The notes: generated by a model from the letters alone, not told the origin. A DNA stretch of 64,000 bases from Castellaniella sp049650445 (GCF_049650445.1 NZ_JBASAD010000033.1:1-64000); one strand, 5' to 3'. Positions 27,189-36,251 are shown, counted from the stretch's first letter. Program-made: numbers and translations.

Positions 27189-29567
27189 ATGTCGTACGTC
27201 GTATCGTTCGAGCAACTCCGCATGACGGATGTGGACTCGGTAGGAGGCAAGAACGCTTCTCTTGGGGAAATGATCAGCCAGTTGGCTGGCGCCGGGGTTC
27301 GGGTGCCGGGTGGTTTCGCGACCACGGCGGACGCATTCCGCGATTTCCTGAAGTCCACCGGGCTGGACGCCCGCATCAACGCGCGCCTGGATGCGTTGAA
27401 CGCCGACGACGTGCGCGAACTGGCTTCCGTCGGCGCCGAGATCCGTCAATGGGTGATCGACACGCCGTTCCCGGCTGACTTCGAGCAGGCCATCCGTGGC
27501 GCCTTCGCCACGCTGGATGCCGATGGCAAGGGCTCCTTTGCCGTGCGCTCGTCGGCCACCGCCGAAGACCTGCCCGACGCCTCCTTCGCCGGCCAGCAGG
27601 AAACCTACCTGAACGTGGTCGGCATCGACGACGTGCTGGACAAGATTCGCCACGTGTTCGCCTCACTGTACAACGACCGCGCGATTTCCTACCGCGTGCA
27701 CAAGGGCTATGCGCACGCCGAAGTCGCCCTGTCGGCCGGCATCCAGCGCATGGTGCGTTCGGACAAGGGCAGCGCGGGCGTGATGTTCACCCTGGACACC
27801 GAATCCGGCTTCAAGGACGTGGTGTTCATCACCTCGTCCTACGGTCTGGGCGAAACCGTCGTCCAGGGCGCCGTCAACCCCGACGAATTCTACGTTTTCA
27901 AGCCCACGCTGGCCGCCGGCCACTATCCCGTCATCAGCCGGCGCATCGGCTCCAAGCTGATCAAGATGGAATTCGACGAGCAGCGCGTCTCCGGCCATGC
28001 CGTGCGTACGGTCGAAGTGCCTGCGTCCGAACGCAACCGCTATTCCCTGACCGACGACGAGATCATCGAACTGGCGCGTTACGCGACCATCATCGAAAAG
28101 CACTACCAGCGTCCGATGGACATCGAATGGGGGCGCGACGGGGTGGACGGCAAGCTCTACATCCTGCAGGCCCGGCCCGAAACCGTGAAGTCGCAGCAAG
28201 GCCACCACGACGTCCAGGAACGCTACCGCCTGAAGGCCACCGGCGAGGTGCTGATCACCGGCCGCGCCATTGGCCAGAAAATCGGCTCGGGCACGGTGCG
28301 CGTCGTGGCCGACGCCTCCGAAATGGACAAGGTGCGCCCCGGCGATATCCTGGTCACCGACATGACCGATCCCAACTGGGAACCCGTCATGAAGCTGGCC
28401 TCGGCCATCGTCACCAACCGGGGCGGGCGCACTTGCCACGCCGCCATCATCGCGCGTGAACTGGGCATCCCGGCCGTGGTGGGCTGCGCCGAAGCCACCG
28501 ACGTGCTGGCCAACGGCCGCGAAGTCACCGTGTCCTGCGCCGAGGGCGACGAGGGCCGCATCTACGACGGCCTGATCGAGACCGAGATCGAGGAAGTCCG
28601 CTGGGGCCAGATGCCCGACATCGGCCTGAAGGTCATGATGAACGTCGGCAACCCGCAACTGGCCTTCGACTTCTCGCAGATCCCCAACGGCGGCGTCGGC
28701 CTGGCACGCCTGGAATTCATCATCAACAACAACATCAACGTTCACCCCAAGGCCATCCTGGACTACCCGAACGTCGATGGCGAACTGAAAAAGGCCGTGG
28801 AATCCGCCGCCCGGGGCTACGCCAGCCCGCGCGCTTTCTTCGTGGAAAAACTGGCCGAAGGGATCGCCACCATCGGTGCGGCCTTCTATCCCAAGCCCGT
28901 CATCGTGCGCCTGTCGGACTTCAAGTCCAACGAATACCGCAAGCTGGTGGGCGGCTCGCGCTACGAGCCCGAGGAAGAAAATCCGATGCTGGGTTTCCGG
29001 GGCGCATCGCGCTACATCTCCGAAGACTTCGCCGAGTGCTTCCGCATGGAATGCGAGGCCCTGAAAAAAGTCCGCGACGAGATGGGCCTGACCAACGTCG
29101 AAATCATGGTGCCCTTCGTGCGCACGCTCAGCCAGGCTTCGCGCGTGGTGGATCTGCTGGCCGCGCACGGCCTGAAGCGCGGTGACAACGGCCTGCGCCT
29201 GATCATGATGTGCGAAGTCCCGACCAACGCCATCCTGGCCGACGAATTCCTGCAGTATTTCGACGGCTTCTCGATCGGTTCGAACGACATGACCCAACTG
29301 ACCCTGGGCCTGGACCGGGATTCGGGCATGGAACTGCTGGCCGCCGATTTCGACGAACGCGACCCCGCCGTGCAGTTCATGCTGCGCCGCGCGATCCAGG
29401 CCTGCCTGAAGGCCGGCAAGTACGTCGGCATCTGCGGTCAGGGCCCCAGCGATCATCCCGATCTGGCCCAGTGGCTGCGCGACGAGGGCATCCTGTCCAT
29501 GTCCCTGAACCCGGACACGGTGGTCGATACCTGGCAGCGTCTGGCCGACACCAAGGTGGCCGCCTGA
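27189..29567 (+). CDS. ppsA: Phosphoenolpyruvate synthase
   Basis: Makes PEP from pyruvate and ATP for gluconeogenesis. The 792-aa protein has the N-terminal ATP-grasp part (VGGKNASLGEMI, FAVRSSATAEDLPDASFAGQQ), the swivelling phosphohistidine motif TNRGGRTCHAAIIARELGIP with catalytic His near residue 420, and the C-terminal PEP/pyruvate barrel (FSIGSNDMTQLTLGLDRDS, GICGQGPSDHP). The open frame extends upstream through the mobile-looking element, but similarity starts at MSYVVSFEQL. The adjacent ppsR should regulate it. Confidence 0.97.
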   Translation: MSYVVSFEQLRMTDVDSVGGKNASLGEMISQLAGAGVRVPGGFATTADAFRDFLKSTGLDARINARLDALNADDVRELASVGAEIRQWVIDTPFPADFEQAIRGAFATLDADGKGSFAVRSSATAEDLPDASFAGQQETYLNVVGIDDVLDKIRHVFASLYNDRAISYRVHKGYAHAEVALSAGIQRMVRSDKGSAGVMFTLDTESGFKDVVFITSSYGLGETVVQGAVNPDEFYVFKPTLAAGHYPVISRRIGSKLIKMEFDEQRVSGHAVRTVEVPASERNRYSLTDDEIIELARYATIIEKHYQRPMDIEWGRDGVDGKLYILQARPETVKSQQGHHDVQERYRLKATGEVLITGRAIGQKIGSGTVRVVADASEMDKVRPGDILVTDMTDPNWEPVMKLASAIVTNRGGRTCHAAIIARELGIPAVVGCAEATDVLANGREVTVSCAEGDEGRIYDGLIETEIEEVRWGQMPDIGLKVMMNVGNPQLAFDFSQIPNGGVGLARLEFIINNNINVHPKAILDYPNVDGELKKAVESAARGYASPRAFFVEKLAEGIATIGAAFYPKPVIVRLSDFKSNEYRKLVGGSRYEPEEENPMLGFRGASRYISEDFAECFRMECEALKKVRDEMGLTNVEIMVPFVRTLSQASRVVDLLAAHGLKRGDNGLRLIMMCEVPTNAILADEFLQYFDGFSIGSNDMTQLTLGLDRDSGMELLAADFDERDPAVQFMLRRAIQACLKAGKYVGICGQGPSDHPDLAQWLRDEGILSMSLNPDTVVDTWQRLADTKVAA

Positions 29568-29580
29568 CGATCCACCCGCG

Positions 29581-30240
29581 ATGCCGTTCCATGCCCTGAT
29601 TCCGTCGCTCCTGGGGCCGATCCTGCTGGAAGCGGATGAGGTCGGCCTGCGTGGCCTGTACTTCACCGACCAGCGGGATCTGCCTCAGGTGCCGGGTGTG
29701 GAGGCCGTCGCGGCGAAAGTGTCCGATCCCACGGCCGGCCGCCAGGGCGGCCGGCCGATCCGCTCGTTCCGGGCGGTACGGGGGCAGGCCGCAGGCGAGA
29801 GCGGGGCGCTGTTTACGGAATCCACGGAAGCACTGCGAATGGAAACGGTGCCGCTGCGCCTGTTGCAGGAGAACACTCCGGACAGCGCGCGGGCGGTGCT
29901 GGAACAGACACGGCGTGAACTGGACGAATACTGGCGTGGCGAGCGTCAGGTCTTCGAGATGCCGCTGGCTCCTCAAGGCACGGCGTTTCAGCGAAAAGTC
30001 TGGCAAGCCCTGCTGGCAGTTTCCTGCGGCCAGACCCTGTCCTATGGTGAACTGGCCGAACGCGCCGGCCTGGGGGCCGGCCACGGCCGCGCAGTGGGCA
30101 CTGCCGTGGGCAGCAACCCCATCAGCATCATCATTCCCTGCCATCGCATCCTGGCCCGCAACGGTACCCTGAACGGCTACGGCGGAGGCCTGAGCCGCAA
30201 GGCACGGCTGCTGGAAATCGAGGGTTTCACGATTCGCTGA
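29581..30240 (+). CDS. ogt: Methylated-DNA-[protein]-cysteine S-methyltransferase
   Basis: Suicide repair protein that takes O6-alkyl groups from guanine onto its cysteine. The 219-aa protein has the C-terminal domain complete: GTAFQRKVWQALLAVSCGQT, the helix-turn-helix region, NPISIIIPCHRIL with acceptor Cys187, and GYGGGLSRKARLLEIE. It is about 45 residues longer than ordinary Ogt; the extra sequence lies around residues 41-98, is Gly/Arg/Ala-rich and has no recognised motif. It starts 13 bp after ppsA. Confidence 0.92.
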   Translation: MPFHALIPSLLGPILLEADEVGLRGLYFTDQRDLPQVPGVEAVAAKVSDPTAGRQGGRPIRSFRAVRGQAAGESGALFTESTEALRMETVPLRLLQENTPDSARAVLEQTRRELDEYWRGERQVFEMPLAPQGTAFQRKVWQALLAVSCGQTLSYGELAERAGLGAGHGRAVGTAVGSNPISIIIPCHRILARNGTLNGYGGGLSRKARLLEIEGFTIR

Positions 30241-30249
30241 AGACGCCGT

Positions 30250-30272
30250 GCGCCGGCCGTGTTCGCCGGCGC
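30250..30272. terminator. GC-rich hairpin between convergent ogt and smpB
   Basis: GCGCCGGC (30250-30257) pairs perfectly with GCCGGCGC (30265-30272) around a 7-nt loop, in the 78-bp gap between two converging genes. There is no T tract in either direction, so termination is plausible rather than certain. Confidence 0.4.
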
Positions 30273-30318
30273 GCGGCTGGAGCGGGGCCCTGTCGATCGA
30301 CGTGGCCGTGCAGGCGGC

Positions 30319-30783
30319 TCAATCCCCCTGCTTGCCGCGGGTGTCGTGCTTCATCAGCCGTTCTTTTTCGCGCGCCCAGTCCTTGTCGCGCTGGGTGTCG
30401 CGCTTGTCGTGCAGCTTCTTGCCGCGTCCCAGGCCGAAATCCAGCTTGATGCGCCCGCCCTTGTAGTGCAGGTTCAGCGGCACCAGAGCGTAGCCGCGCT
30501 GTTCGACCTTGCCGATCAGCTTGCTGATTTCCTGAGCGTGCAGCAGCAGTTTGCGCGTGCGGGTGGCGTTGGGATGGATGTGCGTCGAGGCCGTGGGCAG
30601 CGGGCTGATGTGCATGCCCAGGATCCACAGGGCACCGTCGCGCACGATGACGTAGGCTTCTTTCAGCTGGACGTGGCCGGCACGAATGGCCTTGACCTCC
30701 CAGCCTTCCAGCACCAGCCCGGCTTCGAAGCGTTCCTCGATGAAGTAATCGTGGGTGGCTTTGCGATTTTCGACAATACTCAT
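30319..30783 (-). CDS. smpB: SsrA-binding protein SmpB
   Basis: Partner of tmRNA in trans-translation. The 154-aa protein begins MSIVENRKATHDYFIEERFEAGLVLEGWEVKAIRAG... in the family manner and contains the oligonucleotide-binding barrel and the basic C-terminal tail (RGKKLHDKRDTQRDKDW, then REKERLMKHDTRGKQGD). It is divergent from ratA, a very common arrangement. The tmRNA gene itself is not visible in the window. Confidence 0.97.
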   Translation of the reverse strand: MSIVENRKATHDYFIEERFEAGLVLEGWEVKAIRAGHVQLKEAYVIVRDGALWILGMHISPLPTASTHIHPNATRTRKLLLHAQEISKLIGKVEQRGYALVPLNLHYKGGRIKLDFGLGRGKKLHDKRDTQRDKDWAREKERLMKHDTRGKQGD

Positions 30784-30852
30784 GGGGTCTGAACAGGCCT
30801 GGGACTGAAAATGTAAAATCCCTTCATTCTAGCTCAACCGACTGTCTTGCCG

Positions 30853-31287
30853 ATGCCTTCGATCCAGCGCTCCGTCCTCGTCCCTTTCAGTTGCGAACAG
30901 ATGTTCGATCTGGTGGCCGACGTCGGGCGTTACCCCGAATTCATGCCCTGGTGTGGCGGAGCCCAGGTGCAATGGAAGAACGAGCAGGGCATGCAGGCCA
31001 CGGTGCAGATCCATTTCGCCGGCATCCGCCAGGGCTTCACCACACGCAACGATCACGAATACCCGCACAGGATCGTCTTCCACCTGGTGGACGGGCCATT
31101 TTCCAGCCTGACCGGGCACTGGACCTTCCAGCCCCTGGGCGAGGACGGCTGCAAGGTGCTCTACACCATGGAATACACATTCTCCAGCCGCGCGCTTTCG
31201 GCGGTGGTCGGGCCGGTCTTCAACCGGATCGCCACCAGCTTCATCGATTCCTTCACTCAGCGCGCCCACGCGGTCTACGGGGGCTGA
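30853..31287 (+). CDS. ratA: RatA/COQ10-family START-like protein
   Basis: A 144-aa SRPBCC-fold protein. Family members are described either as RatA, which blocks 70S assembly, or as ubiquinone-binding COQ10-like proteins; sequence alone does not decide. Typical strings are IQRSVLVPFSCEQMFDLVAD, RYPEFMPWCGGAQV and the C-terminal NRIATSFIDSFTQRA. The ATG at 30853 is preferred to the TTG two codons earlier. It is divergent from smpB and 1 bp from rnfH. Confidence 0.92.
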   Translation: MPSIQRSVLVPFSCEQMFDLVADVGRYPEFMPWCGGAQVQWKNEQGMQATVQIHFAGIRQGFTTRNDHEYPHRIVFHLVDGPFSSLTGHWTFQPLGEDGCKVLYTMEYTFSSRALSAVVGPVFNRIATSFIDSFTQRAHAVYGG

Positions 31288-31288
31288 T

Positions 31289-31603
31289 GTGCGAGTGCAC
31301 ATCGCCTTCGCCGCACCCACACGTCTGTGGCAACACACCCTGGACGTGCCCGAAGGCACAACCGTTGGTCAGGCGCTGGATCAGAGCGGCTTTGCCGATG
31401 AGTTCCCCGAATTCACCGACCACCCGCCCGCGACGGGCGTGTACGGCGAGCGCTGCGATGTGCGTCGCATCCTGCGCGAGGGCGACCGCATCGAACTGTA
31501 CCGCCCGCTGGTCTTCGACCCCCTGGAATCCAGGCGCCGGCGTGCGGCGCATCGACGGGATGCGCCGCATCGGCCCGCGCGGACGGACACGCCGCACGAC
31601 TGA
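31289..31603 (+). CDS. rnfH: RnfH family ubiquitin-like-fold protein
   Basis: A small (104 aa) UPF0125 protein of uncertain function, co-located with ratA across proteobacteria and sometimes with rnf genes. It starts with GTG at 31289 and reads VRVHIAFAAPTRLWQHTLDV, then TTVGQALDQSG and GDRIELYRPLVFDPLESRRR, the family hallmark. The C-terminal 20 residues are Arg/His/Pro-rich and look unstructured. Confidence 0.92.
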   Translation: MRVHIAFAAPTRLWQHTLDVPEGTTVGQALDQSGFADEFPEFTDHPPATGVYGERCDVRRILREGDRIELYRPLVFDPLESRRRRAAHRRDAPHRPARTDTPHD

Positions 31604-31815
31604 GGTCCCGGAATCCCGGCTGATCGCCGATTGTCGCGTGCGCGACAGCCGCGCCGTGGCGGCTGCGCTAAGGTGGTCGGGCCGCACGGAAGCAGCCCCT
31701 TTGAAGTGCTACATTAAGCGTGCGGCGTATCGGCCGGCTCTTACCCGGGCCAGGCCGCGTCGGACGGCGCCACAAGCATGCCGCGACAGCCCCCTAGAAT
31801 CCGGAGACACGCACC

Positions 31816-32970
31816 ATGGATTTTCGCCTCACCGAGGAGCAACAGGCCTTTGCACAGGCCGCCCGCGAATTCGCCCAGGGGGAACTGGCCCCGTACGCGG
31901 CGCAGTGGGACGAGGAACATATCTTTCCCCGCGAGGCCTTCGCCAAGGCCGGCGCACTCGGGTTCTGCGCCATGTATGCGCCGGAATCCATCGGCGGGCT
32001 GGGCCTGCCGCGCCTGGACGCCACCCTGGTGTTCGAAGAAATGGCCGCCGTCGATCCCTCGACCACGGCCTTCATCACCATCCACAACATGGCCACCTGG
32101 ATGATCGGCTCCTGGGCGCAACCCGGGGTGCGTGACCACTGGGGGCCGTTGCTGGCCAGCGGAGAAAAGCTCGCTTCCTATTGCCTCACCGAGCCCGGCG
32201 CAGGCTCGGATGCCGCTTCGCTGACGACCAGCGCCCGCCGGGAAGGCGACCACTATGTCCTGAATGGTGCCAAGGCCTTCATCTCCGGCGCGGGCGACAC
32301 CGATGTCCTGGTGGTCATGGCCCGCACGGGCGGCGAAGGCCCCCGTGGGATCTCGGCCCTGGTCGTGCCGGCCGACAGCGCCGGCATCACCTACGGCCGC
32401 AAAGAAAACAAGATGGGCTGGAACAGCCAGTCCACGCGTCCTATCACCTTTGAAAACGTCCATGTGCCGGTGGCAAACCGCCTGGGCGAGGAGGGCGAGG
32501 GCTTCCGCTTCGCCATGAAGGGCCTGGACGGCGGGCGCATCAACATCGCCACCTGCTCGGTCGGCGCCGCCCAGGGCGCCTACGAAGCCGCGCGCCGCTA
32601 CATGGGCGAACGACGCCAGTTCGGTCGCGCCCTGGCGGATTTCCAGGCGCTGCAGTTCAAACTGGCGGACCTGCTGGCCAATATCGTCGCCTCGCGCCAG
32701 ATGGTGCGGCTGGCGGCCTGCAAGCTGGACGAGGGAGACCCCCAGGCCACCGCCTATTGCGCCATGGCCAAGCGTCTGGCCACAGACTTGTGTTTTCAGT
32801 CCTGCCTGGATGCGCAGCAGATCCATGGCGGCTACGGCTACCTGAAGGACTATCCGCTGGAACGGCTGGTGCGAGACACGCGCGTGCACCAGATCCTGGA
32901 AGGCACCAACGAAATCATGCGCCTGATCGTGGCGCGCCACATCCTGACCCAGGAGGCCGACCTGCGATGA
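31816..32970 (+). CDS. Acyl-CoA dehydrogenase, probably isobutyryl-CoA dehydrogenase
   Basis: FAD enzyme forming an alpha,beta double bond in acyl-CoA. The 384-aa protein has MDFRLTEEQQAFAQAAREFA at the N-terminus, the FAD/substrate segment YCLTEPGAGSDAASL, the RQFGRALADFQALQFKLAD helix, QIHGGYGYL, and the catalytic Glu in HQILEGTNEIMRLI. The following genes (3-hydroxyisobutyryl-CoA hydrolase and 3-hydroxyisobutyrate dehydrogenase) point to valine degradation and hence isobutyryl-CoA; that substrate is inference from context. The 212-bp gap before it holds no gene I can see. Confidence 0.9.
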   Translation: MDFRLTEEQQAFAQAAREFAQGELAPYAAQWDEEHIFPREAFAKAGALGFCAMYAPESIGGLGLPRLDATLVFEEMAAVDPSTTAFITIHNMATWMIGSWAQPGVRDHWGPLLASGEKLASYCLTEPGAGSDAASLTTSARREGDHYVLNGAKAFISGAGDTDVLVVMARTGGEGPRGISALVVPADSAGITYGRKENKMGWNSQSTRPITFENVHVPVANRLGEEGEGFRFAMKGLDGGRINIATCSVGAAQGAYEAARRYMGERRQFGRALADFQALQFKLADLLANIVASRQMVRLAACKLDEGDPQATAYCAMAKRLATDLCFQSCLDAQQIHGGYGYLKDYPLERLVRDTRVHQILEGTNEIMRLIVARHILTQEADLR

Positions 32971-34142
32971 GCGCGTCCGCCCTTTCTCCATCCGGGCACA
33001 CCGCATCCGCCGGGGCGGCCCCGGTGCTGTTCCAGGAAATCACCGGCCGTGATGGCCGCCGCATCGGCGTCGCCACCCTGAACAGCCCTCAGACCCTGAA
33101 CGGCCTGTCCCTGCCCATGTGCCGTCTGCTGGACGCCCGCCTGCAGACCTGGGCGGCCGACGACGGGCTGGTTGCCGTGGTCCTGAACGGCGCGGGCGGG
33201 AAGGCCTTCTGCGCCGGAGGCGATCTGCACGGCCTGTACCGCGCCATGCTCGACAGTCCGGCGGGGGATGCCTGGGCCAACGTTCCGGCCCGTACCTTCT
33301 TCGAGACCGAATACCGCCTGGATCATCGCATCCACTGCTATCCCAAGCCGGTGCTGTGCTGGGCAAGCGGCATCGTGATGGGCGGCGGCGTGGGGCTGAT
33401 GCTGGGCGCCAGCCACCGGATCGTCACCGACACGACACGTTTTGCCATGCCCGAGGTCACCATCGGCCTGTACCCCGACGTGGCCGGCACCTGGATGCTC
33501 AGCCGCTTGCCACGCGGCATCGGCACCTTTCTGGCCTTCACCGGCGCACAACTGGGTGCGGGAGACTGCCTGCATTACGGCCTGGCCGACCGGATCTGCG
33601 GTGCCGAGGGGCTGGATGCCTTGCTGGCCGCGCTGGCGGCGACGGACTGGGCCGCCGATCCGGGCCATCATGCCGCCCAGGTGGATGCCGTGCTGGACGC
33701 CTGCCAGACGCCGGCCCCCGAGCCCGGCCCGCTGCAGCGTCACGCAGACGCGATCCGTCCCGCCTGTGGCCGCGCTGGTTTTCTGGACATCGCGGCCGCC
33801 ATCACGGCCTGGAAGGACGACCCCGATCCCTGGCTGGCGCGGGCGGCGGGCACCTTTCTGGCCGGCTCGCCTGGTTCGGCCCGCCTCAGCCATACGCTGC
33901 TGGCGCGTGCCCGGCACCAGTCCCTGGCGCAAACCTTCCGCATGGAATTCACGGCCTCGCTGCATTGCTGCGCCGAGCCGGATTTCCGCGAAGGCATCCG
34001 CGCGCTGCTGATCGACAAGGACAAGACACCGCGCTGGAATCCGGCCACGTGCGCGCAGGCCACGGCGGACTGGGTGCAGCGCTTCCTGGCGCCTCTTGGA
34101 CCCGTCGGCCAGCCGCACCCCCTGGCGGATCTGGGTGCTTGA
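32967..34142 (+). CDS. Enoyl-CoA hydratase family protein, probably 3-hydroxyisobutyryl-CoA hydrolase
   Basis: Crotonase-fold enzyme of 391 aa, longer than simple hydratases and matching the HIBCH type. AGGKAFCAGGDLHGLYRAM is the oxyanion-hole region; GIVMGGGVGLMLGASHRIV and FAMPEVTIGLYPDVAG are HIBCH-like. It would release free 3-hydroxyisobutyrate from its CoA ester during valine breakdown. Its ATG overlaps the dehydrogenase stop (ATGA). A second enoyl-CoA hydratase for methacrylyl-CoA is not in the window. Confidence 0.87.
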   Translation: MSASALSPSGHTASAGAAPVLFQEITGRDGRRIGVATLNSPQTLNGLSLPMCRLLDARLQTWAADDGLVAVVLNGAGGKAFCAGGDLHGLYRAMLDSPAGDAWANVPARTFFETEYRLDHRIHCYPKPVLCWASGIVMGGGVGLMLGASHRIVTDTTRFAMPEVTIGLYPDVAGTWMLSRLPRGIGTFLAFTGAQLGAGDCLHYGLADRICGAEGLDALLAALAATDWAADPGHHAAQVDAVLDACQTPAPEPGPLQRHADAIRPACGRAGFLDIAAAITAWKDDPDPWLARAAGTFLAGSPGSARLSHTLLARARHQSLAQTFRMEFTASLHCCAEPDFREGIRALLIDKDKTPRWNPATCAQATADWVQRFLAPLGPVGQPHPLADLGA

Positions 34143-34167
34143 TCGAATACAAACACAGGAGACACAC

Positions 34168-35061
34168 ATGAGCAGCACCATCGGATTCATCGGCTTGGGC
34201 CACATGGGCGGCCCGATGGCCCAGAACCTGCTGAAGGCGGGACATACGCTCCAGGTGTTCGACCTGGTTCCGCAAGCGGTCCAGACCCTGGTCCAGGCGG
34301 GCGCCAAGGCGGCGGCCACGGCGGCCGAAGCCGTGGCAGGGGCCGACCTGGTCGTCACCATGCTGCCGGCCAGCCGCCACGTCGAGGGCCTGTACCTGGG
34401 CGAGAACGGCCTGCTGACCGCCATCGCCCGGGGGACGCTGGTGCTGGAATGCAGCACCATCGCGCCCGAATCGGCGCGCAAGGTCTCGGCCGCAGCCGCC
34501 CTGCGTGGCATCCGCATGATCGACGCGCCGGTGTCCGGCGGCACGGGCGGGGCCGTGGCGGGCACGCTGACCTTCATCGTCGGCGGTGCCGCCGACGACC
34601 TGGAGGCCGCCCGGCCCTACCTGGAGAAAATGGGCAAGAACATCTTCCACGCCGGAGACGCGGGCGCAGGCCAGGTGGCCAAGATCTGCAACAACATGCT
34701 GCTGGGCATTCTGATGGCCGGCACGGCCGAGGCCCTGGCCCTGGGCGTGGCCAACGGCCTGGACCCCAAGACCCTGTCGGACATCATCGCCAAGAGTTCC
34801 GGGCGCAACTGGGCGACGGAACTCTACAACCCCTGGCCGGGTGTGATGGCGCAGGCGCCGGCTTCAAAGGACTACGCCGGTGGCTTTGGCGTGGACCTGA
34901 TGCTCAAGGATCTGGGGCTGGCGGCCGAGGCATCGATGCAGGCCCGTGCCACCACGCCGCTGGGCGAACTGGCGCGCAATCTGTACGCACTGCACAGCAC
35001 CCAGGGGAACGGGAAACTGGATTTCTCCAGCATTCTGAAGCTGTATCACCAGCCACGCTGA
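34168..35061 (+). CDS. mmsB: 3-hydroxyisobutyrate dehydrogenase
   Basis: Oxidises 3-hydroxyisobutyrate to methylmalonate semialdehyde with NAD+. The 297-aa protein has the Rossmann motif GFIGLGHMGGPMAQNLLKAG, the substrate motif DAPVSGGTGGAVAGTLTF, the catalytic Lys172 in GAGQVAKICNNMLLG and the C-terminal KDLGLA segment. The ATG at 34168 has AGGAG 10 nt upstream; the longer frame runs into the previous gene. The next enzyme, mmsA, is absent from this operon. Confidence 0.95.
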   Translation: MSSTIGFIGLGHMGGPMAQNLLKAGHTLQVFDLVPQAVQTLVQAGAKAAATAAEAVAGADLVVTMLPASRHVEGLYLGENGLLTAIARGTLVLECSTIAPESARKVSAAAALRGIRMIDAPVSGGTGGAVAGTLTFIVGGAADDLEAARPYLEKMGKNIFHAGDAGAGQVAKICNNMLLGILMAGTAEALALGVANGLDPKTLSDIIAKSSGRNWATELYNPWPGVMAQAPASKDYAGGFGVDLMLKDLGLAAEASMQARATTPLGELARNLYALHSTQGNGKLDFSSILKLYHQPR

Positions 35062-35062
35062 A

Positions 35063-36010
35063 TCAAGCCACGCTCGACGGTATCCGCATGTCCAATGGGA
35101 CGCCGTCGGGCGCACCTGCGACGTAGCGCATGGCCGGCCAGTCCGATAGGGTGATTTCCGCAGCCACGTGCAGCAGCCCCCCCTGGACGGCCGATTCGAT
35201 CACGCGTCCTGCCGGACGGCCGGCCGCATCCCCGGCAGCGTACAGATCAGAAGCCGGGGGCAGGGCGGGGGTGTCGGGCGCCCAGGACGCGGTGCCATAC
35301 GCCATGCGCCGCTTGACTGTGCCCCGGTAGTGGCTGCGGGCAATGACTTCCTGGCCCGGGTAGCAGCCCTTGGCGAAATCGATGGTGCCGTTCAGATCCA
35401 TATCCAGCGACGCCGGGAGGAACTGGTCCTGGGACGCGGCTCGAATCCAGGGCCAGGCGCCGGCCAGCCGCGCGGCCGTCCAGGCATCACCTTCGGCCGG
35501 GGCGGTCCCCTCGGGCGCGTCCGGTGACGTCTCCGCCAGGCGCCAGGCGGCAGGCTGGTTCGCCCCGGACATGGGGGCCACGATCCAGTCTGCGCTTCCG
35601 ATCGCGGCGCGCGTCCAGGCCGGCGCCGCATGCAGCGCGGCCGGTACGGCCTGGGCACCCAAAGCGCCACAGACCCGTACCGCTTCGTCCAGGCTGATCG
35701 TGACCTTGGCGCGCAGCACGAACATGCGCAGGCGCTTGAGCAGGCTGTCCGTCAGATCCCGCGACACCATCCAGACGAAGCCATCGTCCTGCGTCCGCCA
35801 CAACACGCCGTTGGCCAGCAGGCGGCCCTGGGCCGTGCAATAGGCGGCCGGGGCCGCCAGATCGGCGCCCAGGCTGGTGACCCCATGCGTCAGTTGTCCG
35901 TGCAGGAACGATGCGGCGTCGGGGCCCTGGATGCGCACCAGCGCGCATTCGGGCAAGGGGTGAAATCCGTCGGTGGCAAGGCCTTCCATGGTGAATCCGT
36001 GAATATGCAT
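35063..36010 (-). CDS. ygfZ: YgfZ/GcvT-like folate-binding protein
   Basis: Folate-dependent protein that supports iron-sulfur cluster enzymes such as MiaB. The 315-aa protein has the diagnostic motif DFAKGCYPGQEVIARSHYRG (KGCYPGQE at 214-221, with the redox-relevant Cys) and the N-terminal FLHGQLTHGV. It converges on mmsB with a single base between stops. In relatives I recall it standing divergent and directly next to mltG; here 2.4 kb of transport genes separates them. Confidence 0.93.
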   Translation of the reverse strand: MHIHGFTMEGLATDGFHPLPECALVRIQGPDAASFLHGQLTHGVTSLGADLAAPAAYCTAQGRLLANGVLWRTQDDGFVWMVSRDLTDSLLKRLRMFVLRAKVTISLDEAVRVCGALGAQAVPAALHAAPAWTRAAIGSADWIVAPMSGANQPAAWRLAETSPDAPEGTAPAEGDAWTAARLAGAWPWIRAASQDQFLPASLDMDLNGTIDFAKGCYPGQEVIARSHYRGTVKRRMAYGTASWAPDTPALPPASDLYAAGDAAGRPAGRVIESAVQGGLLHVAAEITLSDWPAMRYVAGAPDGVPLDMRIPSSVA

Positions 36011-36112
36011 GTTTCAAACAATGAGTCAGCGCCCATGATAGCGCGGGCGCGCCCCGGGACGGCGAGAGAGCCGGCTGGCAAAACGGATAAAGGCGGCGAA
36101 GGACGGCCCTAA

Positions 36113-36250
36113 TCAGGCCAGGGCCGCGATCATCTTGCCCTCGCGATCCCTGATCGGAACCGCGACCGCCACCATGCCGACGATGAATTCTTCGTCGTCG
36201 ATGCCGATCTCCTGTTCCTGGATCGGCCGGCGGCGGAGCCGACCCGCCGG
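36113..36250 (-). pseudogene. Remnant of an IclR-family regulator (C-terminal end only)
   Basis: Minus-strand translation of this stretch gives an IclR effector-domain C-terminus: QEIGIDDEEFIVGMVAVAVP, then IRDREGKMIAALA and TGA. The DDEE, AVPIRD and AAL positions are typical of the end of IclR proteins. Only about 36 residues are recognisable; the rest of the gene and any start codon are missing. It begins next to a GC-rich hairpin at the 3' end of the EamA gene, with which it happens to share a reading frame after the TAG stop. Confidence 0.7.
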
Positions 36251-36251
36251 C
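36226..36251 (-). terminator. GC hairpin at the 3' end of the EamA gene
   Basis: GCCGGCGG (36226-36233) is fully complementary to CCGCCGGC (36244-36251) with a 10-nt loop. It touches the EamA stop codon. There is no T tract. It coincides with the breakpoint of the regulator remnant. Confidence 0.4.
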
